Assembly: GCA_937125395.1 (NCBI GenBank)
Contig: CAKZLI010000060.1
Location: 1-64,000 of the forward strand
Reading direction: 5' to 3'
Origin: an uncultured Glaciecola sp.
GTDB taxonomy: Bacteria > Pseudomonadota > Gammaproteobacteria > Enterobacterales > Alteromonadaceae
DNA: 64,000 nucleotides
In this document: positions 58,735 to 64,000 of the stretch, piece after piece
How the letters are laid out: every line of letters starts with the position of its first letter
How positions within the stretch are numbered: the first letter of the stretch is position 1
Program-made: the position numbers and the translations under genes
The notes under the pieces: model-generated
What the model saw: only the letters and a program-made list of their open reading frames with translations
Told to the model about the DNA's origin: nothing
Database searches by the model: none

Positions 58735-58753
58735 CTCCCCTCTAGGAACAATT

Positions 58754-60316
58754 ATGACTACATTTAAGAAAATGTTACACGAGAGTATGTCAGAGGATCA
58801 GATACTTCTATCCGAATCATTCAATAGTAAACCATATGAAGTCACAATGACAAAGAAAGGTGCTAATGACATCCTATTTGGCTTTGAAACCGAACAAGGT
58901 ACTGAATACCAAGTCCGCTTCCGCAAATCTACAGGCTATGGAGCTGGTGTCCGCCGTGTTACTGTTAGGCAGAAGCAAGGCTCAACGTTCAAGGATGTTG
59001 TTAAGAAGTTTGATGACCCGATGCGTGTTATGTCAACACTTATCCATTCGGTTGAGATGTTTAGTAAAACACCTATGGGCAAAGAGACTGTTGGTATGGT
59101 ACTGGATATGTCCAAGAAAGCCGCTCCGCGTGCGTCTAAAATCTTCCAGAAAGCTCTCAAACGCAACAAAGCGTTCCGTAAATTCTTTACCCTAGTTGAT
59201 ACTGTCGCTGTCAGTGATGAAGGTCAACAGACTGCATGGGCGGTCGCTAAGGGTAAGAAACCAGAAGATGTGTTCACTGGATCAGAAGCTGATGGAATGT
59301 TGGGAGATTCAACTGAGACTTCAAAAGAAGAACCTGTGGTTGATCCAGATCCGGAGCCTAAAGCCGAGCCCGAAAAAGTGACTATGCCAAGAACCGAAGG
59401 CGAAGCAATGTGGGACGAGCATGGCACTGCACTGATGCGTGTCATCAAAAAGAATCCAGCCTATGATATGTTGAAGATTCTGGGTGTCACCAAGCCAGTT
59501 GAATTCAGACTAAAGTCTCAGGGATTACAGGTTACATTCTGGTTGAAGGATAAAGGGATATTCCGTTGGGAGTTTGAAGTAAAAAATGATGCTCCATTGG
59601 CGAAGTACAATAAGTTCGGTGCTGTATTGCATGGCGTGCATGGTGTATGGGATGGTACAAAAACAACCGATGAAAGCCAAGCCGAAGACCTCATGGCCAA
59701 GGCCGCTTGGTGGTATTGCATGAAGAATGATTGGAAGAATCTGTGGCATAAAGGTGAAAAGTCACTACAGTATTTCCATTACGGTGAAAAGGTTGTCCCG
59801 ACAAACATTGAAGTTGTCGATGGCAGATATTTGAACGTTGAGTATCAATTGGCTTCTGGATACAAGACTGAAGGTACTATTGGTCGCAGCAATATTCATG
59901 AATTCAAGTATATTATCAAAGCTGGATATGTTGGTAGACCTAAACAGGTTAACGTTGAGCGTATTCAGGTCAAGGCCAATAAGTTTGCCAATAAGTATCT
60001 TAAAGGTCTGGTTCGACAGACTAATTCAGCTAACGATCAACAGATAGATTTTGAAGTATGGAAGTCTGGCGGAACCGAAGTGAGTGTTGCTCTTGCTGTT
60101 GAACAACGTGGTTATCCAAATGCTGCGGAATCTGCTGTTAAGGGTATTGTCAACCGCGAACGTCTACCGAAACCAAGCCACTATGATAGCGGACAGGGTG
60201 ATGACAGCGACTATATTGGTGATCATGCTTATGGTCGTGCTGTTTGGGTGTTCAGGGAAGGCCAGATACATGAATCTGGTGAGGGTGTAAGCTTCAAGGA
60301 TTTCATAAAGAGCTAA
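58754..60316 (+). CDS. Internal-protein candidate 2
   Basis: 520 aa from ATG 58754 (SD AGGAACA; an upstream in-frame ATG at 58688 lies in the hairpin region before the late motif). N-terminal tag TTFKKMLHESMSEDQILLSE with sites LHE|S (after 10) and LSE|S (after 21). Then the shared domain (SKPYEVTMTKKGANDILFGF; GTEYQVRFRKSTG; VRRVTVRQKQGSTF; FFTLVDTVAVSDEGQQTAW). A Pro/Glu linker (residues ~190-215) is followed by a unique ~300-aa part. The C-terminus GVSFKDFIKS again resembles the tag. No enzymatic motif recognised. Confidence 0.65.
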   Translation: MTTFKKMLHESMSEDQILLSESFNSKPYEVTMTKKGANDILFGFETEQGTEYQVRFRKSTGYGAGVRRVTVRQKQGSTFKDVVKKFDDPMRVMSTLIHSVEMFSKTPMGKETVGMVLDMSKKAAPRASKIFQKALKRNKAFRKFFTLVDTVAVSDEGQQTAWAVAKGKKPEDVFTGSEADGMLGDSTETSKEEPVVDPDPEPKAEPEKVTMPRTEGEAMWDEHGTALMRVIKKNPAYDMLKILGVTKPVEFRLKSQGLQVTFWLKDKGIFRWEFEVKNDAPLAKYNKFGAVLHGVHGVWDGTKTTDESQAEDLMAKAAWWYCMKNDWKNLWHKGEKSLQYFHYGEKVVPTNIEVVDGRYLNVEYQLASGYKTEGTIGRSNIHEFKYIIKAGYVGRPKQVNVERIQVKANKFANKYLKGLVRQTNSANDQQIDFEVWKSGGTEVSVALAVEQRGYPNAAESAVKGIVNRERLPKPSHYDSGQGDDSDYIGDHAYGRAVWVFREGQIHESGEGVSFKDFIKS

Positions 60317-60329
60317 CATGACATATAAT

Positions 60330-60358
60330 AAAGCGTCATCCTTCGGGGTGGCGCTTTT
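60330..60358 (+). terminator. Rho-independent terminator
   Basis: AAAGCGtCAtCC-TTCG-GGgGTGgCGCTTTT hairpin with T run. Confidence 0.8.
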
Positions 60359-60366
60359 GATTTTGA

Positions 60367-60373
60367 CTAAATA
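60367..60373 (+). promoter_or_regulatory. Late promoter motif CTAAATA (internal protein 3)
   Basis: CTAAATA 21 nt before ATG 60395. Confidence 0.6.
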
Positions 60374-60394
60374 TTGTTAACCAAGGAGTAGACA

Positions 60395-62314
60395 ATGTCT
60401 TTCAAAGAACATAACAGTAAGAAGCAGTTGGTAGAGGCGTTCGACCAACAAGGCTATGAGTTTACAATGAACGCTAAAGGTAAGTCGGACATACGATTTG
60501 ACTTCACATCTGATGACGGCACTGAATATCAATTACGTTTTCGCTCTGCTCCGAAGCTGGGTAATGATAATGATGTTAGACGAGTAACCGTAAGACAGAA
60601 GCAAGACGGCACATATAAGGATGCCGTGAAGTCTTTTAAAGACCCATTGCGTGTTATGGCAACCTTCCTCGACATATTGATGGAATATCGCAGAACATCT
60701 GTTGGTAAGGCGACTTATGGTTATGCTGTTGACTTCAGTAAACGCGCTGCACCTCGTGGATCTAAAATATTTGCCAAACTTGTTAAGACTAATCGATTCT
60801 TCAAGTCTAAGTTTACATTAGTCGATACTCCGCTTGCAACCGAACAGGGCGTCTATACAGCTTGGATTGTTAGAAAGGGTTACTCAGCTGATGAAGTATT
60901 CAACGGACCTGATGTGGCTGGTATTCTGTCAACTGTGCAGCCTGAACCAGACGAAGATCCAATACCTGAAGTCAGACAGCCGTGGGAGTTAATATTCGAT
61001 TGGCTGGGTCGTAATGGCGAATTGGTGTCAATGGAAGATGATAAGTCTGTGTTCATGTATAGAGGTGTCCAGCTTCATGTGACGAAACATGGTCATGTAA
61101 TGTTCGTTAAGAGCGCCGAAGAGCATGGCTCTGTATTCTACGATTACGTTAATTCAGAAGCTCATGCTCAGACCGAGTTCAAAAAGATACGTGATGAGTT
61201 TGCTAAGTTTGTCAGAAAACATTCCGATGAAGCTAAAGCCAAACAGAGCGAGCTTGTTAAAGGCAAGGTATTCACCAAAGGTAAACGTTCCAATCGAGAA
61301 AGATTGGCTGATGCTGGGCTGAATGTCAATGTACTAACAGCTGACAAGATATTCAAATTACCTGAGGACGCTCTAAGCAAGCTAGGTTCTGCTTCATCTC
61401 AAGAGATCAAGTCTGGTTCGGGCGTTAGCGATAACTTTCTAATGAAAGCTCATGCGAACTTGAAAGTTAATCTGAAGCGTGTTGGTGATGGATATTCATT
61501 GGAAGATGCTTTCGATGAATCGTTCTCTCATATTCTTTCACCAGCTGGTAGATCTACACTCAGAGCAAGCGTTATGCGTGTATTGATGGACGGAGCTAAT
61601 GTCAAGGACACTGTTGATGCGGTTATAAGCAACGTAATGGACTTGGATAACATAAAGATCAAAGATGGCAACTACATGTCCAGCTTAACTAATGAACTGA
61701 TGATATCGTATCCACCACCTCAATGGGAGCACGAACAGTTTGACAAAGCTCTAAAGGAAGCACGTCATTTAATGGGATCTAAGGCTTTACCAACTAAGTT
61801 CTTTAGGGGTAGCGACAGAGCATATTTCATGCCGAACACTCAGGCCATTAACGTTGGCAGTGGAGCGCGTAAGGATGCATTATTCCATGAAATGGGTCAT
61901 AAGTTGGAGGTTGGTGACCGTCGCGTACGTCAGGCTGCTGGGAAGTATATGATGGAAGGTGTTCGTGCTTGTTACAAGAAATTCGTAATGAGACCTGATG
62001 ATGAAGTGTATCTGAATGAGCCGTTCTTTGACCGATATATGGGGCGTATTTATTGCCCTGAGATAGATCTAGGAACTTTGGAAAGGTTGTCTGATCGTAT
62101 GTCTAGTGATGGTTTTGATGCTGGTGTTGGTATGATCGAGGAGCTACTTGAACTCAACGACAGCGGTGGAATACACGCCACTGAGATTATCTCGATGGGG
62201 TTTCAGCACTTCACGACCAAGAACGATATGGCTTTACTTCTAGTGAAGGAGCCTAAATTATTTAAGCTGATAACAGATATCATGGCGACAGTCAAACAGG
62301 AGGAACGTTCATGA
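60395..62314 (+). CDS. Internal-protein candidate 3 with zinc metallopeptidase domain
   Basis: 639 aa. N-terminal tag SFKEHNSKKQLVE with LVE|A (after 14), then the shared domain (YEFTMNAKGKSDIRFDF; GTEYQLRFRSAPKLG; VRRVTVRQKQDGTY; KFTLVDTPLATEQGVYTAW). A variable middle part follows. Residues ~470-620 look like a zincin: FHEMGHKLEVGD (HExxH at 498-502, just after a VGSGARKDAL strand) and a later HATEIISMGFQHF that could give the third ligand Glu. If packaged, this peptidase would enter the host with the DNA. SD AAGGAG. Overlaps the next gene by 4 nt. Confidence 0.7.
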   Translation: MSFKEHNSKKQLVEAFDQQGYEFTMNAKGKSDIRFDFTSDDGTEYQLRFRSAPKLGNDNDVRRVTVRQKQDGTYKDAVKSFKDPLRVMATFLDILMEYRRTSVGKATYGYAVDFSKRAAPRGSKIFAKLVKTNRFFKSKFTLVDTPLATEQGVYTAWIVRKGYSADEVFNGPDVAGILSTVQPEPDEDPIPEVRQPWELIFDWLGRNGELVSMEDDKSVFMYRGVQLHVTKHGHVMFVKSAEEHGSVFYDYVNSEAHAQTEFKKIRDEFAKFVRKHSDEAKAKQSELVKGKVFTKGKRSNRERLADAGLNVNVLTADKIFKLPEDALSKLGSASSQEIKSGSGVSDNFLMKAHANLKVNLKRVGDGYSLEDAFDESFSHILSPAGRSTLRASVMRVLMDGANVKDTVDAVISNVMDLDNIKIKDGNYMSSLTNELMISYPPPQWEHEQFDKALKEARHLMGSKALPTKFFRGSDRAYFMPNTQAINVGSGARKDALFHEMGHKLEVGDRRVRQAAGKYMMEGVRACYKKFVMRPDDEVYLNEPFFDRYMGRIYCPEIDLGTLERLSDRMSSDGFDAGVGMIEELLELNDSGGIHATEIISMGFQHFTTKNDMALLLVKEPKLFKLITDIMATVKQEERS

Positions 62315-62592
62315 CACAAGTAACTATGGCTATCATAACAGATGATCACACCGACGTGTCATTCGTTATAACCTCAGCGGACGGTGTCGCAAGCGATGCC
62401 CAGCCATCCGCAATACAATACGAACCTGAGTTTGCTCAGTTAATCGAGGACACTATCTTCGGCCGATATGATGAGTCTGGCTTTGTCTCTCGTCTGGACA
62501 ACATTAGTATGCATGGTGTACGGAAGATATTCACTGAGGCTGGATTTAGCGTTAGTGGTATCAGCAAACCCAAAGAATCCAAACTACCATAA
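62311..62592 (+). CDS. Hypothetical protein (93 aa)
   Basis: 93 aa, ATGA-coupled to the metallopeptidase gene (SD AGGAGG), so the two may act together, for example as enzyme and inhibitor or chaperone. N-terminal strands (VTMAIITDDHTDVSFVITSADG) and a helical C-terminus (EFAQLIEDTIFGRY … MHGVRKIFTEAGF). No family recognised. Confidence 0.6.
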   Translation: MTQVTMAIITDDHTDVSFVITSADGVASDAQPSAIQYEPEFAQLIEDTIFGRYDESGFVSRLDNISMHGVRKIFTEAGFSVSGISKPKESKLP

Positions 62593-62593
62593 C

Positions 62594-62622
62594 AAGGAGG
62601 CCTTCGGGCTTCCTTTTCTTTT
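62594..62622 (+). terminator. Rho-independent terminator
   Basis: AAGGAGGCC-TTCG-GGCTTCCTT then TTCTTTT; nearly identical to 9238-9266. Confidence 0.9.
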
Positions 62623-62644
62623 GACTTTATTTTATTCAATCAAA

Positions 62645-62670
62645 AGACCCTAAGCCGAAGCCAAGGGTCT
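62645..62670 (-). terminator. Terminator of the minus-strand lipoprotein gene
   Basis: AGACCCT/AGGGTCT stem with a CTTCGG loop on the minus strand, followed by TTTT on that strand. Confidence 0.75.
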
Positions 62671-62686
62671 CTAACAACTATTTTAG

Positions 62687-62986
62687 CTACTTACCTACAA
62701 TAACACCACACACAGCAACAACGTCAGCTAGGGGCTTTTCGGTTAGTGTTGTTTTAACGGCATCCCAGAAGTTTTCATTAGTGCATACATACTGGAATTT
62801 GTAGATATCTGACTGTTTGATGTCGTCAGGATCTTTATCTAGCTTTTCCTTCTGTTTTAGAATATCGAATGCCAAGGCTGTATTAGTAACCTTTTCATAT
62901 CCAGTAGGAGCTTGGGGTGTGGTCGAACATGCGGCTAAACCAGCAATACCTAGACCCAATACCATACCCATAACCATTTTATTCAT
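62687..62986 (-). CDS. Small lipoprotein, minus strand (99 aa)
   Basis: 99 aa with signal peptide and lipobox LAAC (VMGMVLGLGIAGLAACSTT, Cys20). Mature part of ~80 aa with two more Cys (FQYVCTNENF; VVAVCGVIV), perhaps forming one disulfide. SD AGGAAAC. Own terminator on the minus strand. No family recognised. Opposite direction to the late genes around it suggests separate, probably early expression; an o-spanin or exclusion lipoprotein are possible but unproven. Confidence 0.65.
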   Translation of the reverse strand: MNKMVMGMVLGLGIAGLAACSTTPQAPTGYEKVTNTALAFDILKQKEKLDKDPDDIKQSDIYKFQYVCTNENFWDAVKTTLTEKPLADVVAVCGVIVGK

Positions 62987-63082
62987 GACCGTTTCCTTTT
63001 AGTGATAGTGATTAGTTGTTGAAGCCATACAATTATGTTTGACTGTATGTCTGATTACAAGAGTTATCGTTAGTGTATTTCA

Positions 63083-63089
63083 CTAAATA
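63083..63089 (+). promoter_or_regulatory. Late promoter motif CTAAATA (endonuclease copy 4)
   Basis: CTAAATA 26 nt before ATG 63116; probably served the InPase-like gene before the endonuclease was inserted. Confidence 0.5.
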
Positions 63090-63115
63090 ATTTCATTTTT
63101 AATATGGAGGCTGTT

Positions 63116-63691
63116 ATGGCAGGGTTCATAATGGGTGTAGGACGAATGGACTTGGTCAAATCTGATCACCTCGCCGAATACACTAGATGGCGAAATATGT
63201 TGATGAGATGCTATAAGCCAAATTACAACACAACGGATTCATATCGAGATTGCTATGTATGTGGTGAATGGCTGACATTTAGTATTTTTAGGGATTGGTT
63301 GGTGTCGCAACTGGCTATACATGGAAGTTTGGACGGTTTACAACTGGATAAAGATATAATAACACCAGACAACAAATTATATAGTCCTGAGCATTGCTCT
63401 TTTGTCAGTAAGAGAGTCAACTGTTTCGTCAACACCAATAATCACAATCGAGGCGGAACACCCATTGGCGTTCATAAGAGAAATGTTGGTGTTTATGTAG
63501 CTAAATGTAAGGATCCATTCAGTTCCAGAAGAACCATACATGTTGGTCAATACAAAACAGCATCTGAAGCGCATGAAGCGTGGAGAGCACAGAAGCATAT
63601 ATTGTCATGCATGTTGGCTGATACTGTTTGTGACCAGCGTGTGGCCAACGCATTGAGAATAAAATACAAGAGGGAATACCATGTCGTATAA
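63116..63691 (+). CDS. HNH/AP2-type homing endonuclease, copy 4
   Basis: 191 aa from ATG 63116, with SD GGAGG; the in-frame ATG 63104 overlaps the SD. Family blocks: YTRWRNMLMRCY, YRDCYVCGEWLTFSIFRDW, LDKDIITPDNKLYSPEHCSF, IGVHKRNVGVYVAKC … IHVGQYKTASEAHEAW and QKHILSCMLADTV. More diverged than copies 2 and 3 in the AP2-like half. Overlaps the next gene by 11 nt, so it has been fitted closely in front of it. Confidence 0.72.
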   Translation: MAGFIMGVGRMDLVKSDHLAEYTRWRNMLMRCYKPNYNTTDSYRDCYVCGEWLTFSIFRDWLVSQLAIHGSLDGLQLDKDIITPDNKLYSPEHCSFVSKRVNCFVNTNNHNRGGTPIGVHKRNVGVYVAKCKDPFSSRRTIHVGQYKTASEAHEAWRAQKHILSCMLADTVCDQRVANALRIKYKREYHVV

Positions 63692-64000
63692 AGGCTTTCA
63701 TATGTCCTTACAACAACGTAATATTAAAGCTCAACAGTCTGCGTGTAGCGTACATACTGACAGAGATCCAACTAGAGCTGAGCTTGAGAACGGCGGTTAT
63801 GATAAAGGCGAGATATCATTTAAGGGCATCCCAATCAATATAGAAAACCCTATAGGCTCGACGCGTTCAGGTGATGGCTGGTCTATCACATTCACTGCTC
63901 ATTATGGTGAGATTATTGGCGTTATCGGCGCGGATGGAGATCCTGTTGATGTATTCGTATGTGGTAAGAATACAAGCGAAAGAGTATTCGTACTCAACGC
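63681..64000 (+). CDS. InPase-like domain protein, 5' part only
   Basis: Starts at ATG 63681 and runs off the window (106 codons seen). After a polar N-terminus (LQQRNIKAQQSACSVHTD), ISFKGIPINIENPIGSTRSG, then WSITFTAHYGEIIGVIGADGDPVDVFV match the 'inorganic pyrophosphatase-like' (InPase) module found in phage and plasmid polyvalent proteins: paired strands, 'NP.GS.RSG', 'HYG.I.G..G.DGD.VDVF'. Function of these modules in phages is not known to me. Total length cannot be judged. Confidence 0.55.
   Translation, partial: MSYKGFHMSLQQRNIKAQQSACSVHTDRDPTRAELENGGYDKGEISFKGIPINIENPIGSTRSGDGWSITFTAHYGEIIGVIGADGDPVDVFVCGKNTSERVFVLN

Overview
The window is one end-to-end stretch of a large lytic T4-like myovirus genome (AT-rich, gene-dense, almost all genes on the + strand, many ATGA/TAATG overlaps). 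The structural genes run in the T4 order 6 … 13-14-15-16-17-18-19-20-67-68-21-22-23, and the replication block has the T4 order 45-44-62-regA. Sequence divergence from T4 is high. The host is a Gram-negative bacterium: there are two lipoproteins with lipoboxes, an outer-membrane anchor domain and a small holin-like protein. A marine gammaproteobacterium such as a Vibrio relative is only a guess.

Layout. (1) 1-243: decayed 3' end of a homing-endonuclease gene. (2) 253-15438: baseplate wedge gp6, a second baseplate protein, a tail fibre with a self-cleaving chaperone domain, an 1815-aa adhesin-like fibre, a 1586-aa DUF4815-type tail protein, two small proteins and neck gp13. (3) 15514-27165: neck, tail completion, terminase, tail sheath and tube, portal, prohead core, protease, scaffold and major capsid. 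(4) 27259-29243: GIY-YIG endonuclease, a minus-strand lipoprotein and a tail-tube-like protein. (5) 29308-36486: recombination and replication (UvsY, PD-(D/E)XK exonuclease, UvsW, sliding clamp, clamp loader, RegA, a GroES-like cochaperonin and a MazG-like pyrophosphohydrolase). (6) 36537-46815: early accessory genes, mostly unknown, with a P-loop kinase, a macro-domain protein next to a Nudix hydrolase, and a DexA-type exonuclease. (7) 46902-50523: a YadA-like surface protein, a phage GroEL and a secreted transglutaminase-like cysteine peptidase. (8) 50557-55065: a repeat-rich fibre, small virion-like proteins and a holin candidate. (9) 55184-64000: three paralogues that look like capsid-packaged internal proteins, a QueC-like enzyme, a structured non-coding region, a second lipoprotein, two HNH/AP2 homing endonucleases and the start of an InPase-like gene.

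Regulation is legible. Seventeen copies of CTAAATA/CTAAGTA lie 19-50 nt before the starts of virion-type genes (plus one homing endonuclease) and resemble the T4 late promoter TATAAATA. Early or middle genes instead follow sigma70-like promoters of the form TTTAC(A/C/T)-N16/17-(C/A/T)ATAAT, several with an inverted repeat across the -10. Many transcripts end in near-identical UUCG-type terminators.

The most interesting signals are: the family of three proteins with gp21-type cleavage motifs before a shared ~180-aa domain and different C-termini (one with HExxH), one of them interrupted by an in-frame amber codon before a C-terminal motif resembling the N-terminal tags; a phage-encoded trimeric-autotransporter-like protein; a phage GroEL plus a GroES-like partner; and a promoter-driven non-coding region with a perfect 30-bp tandem repeat.
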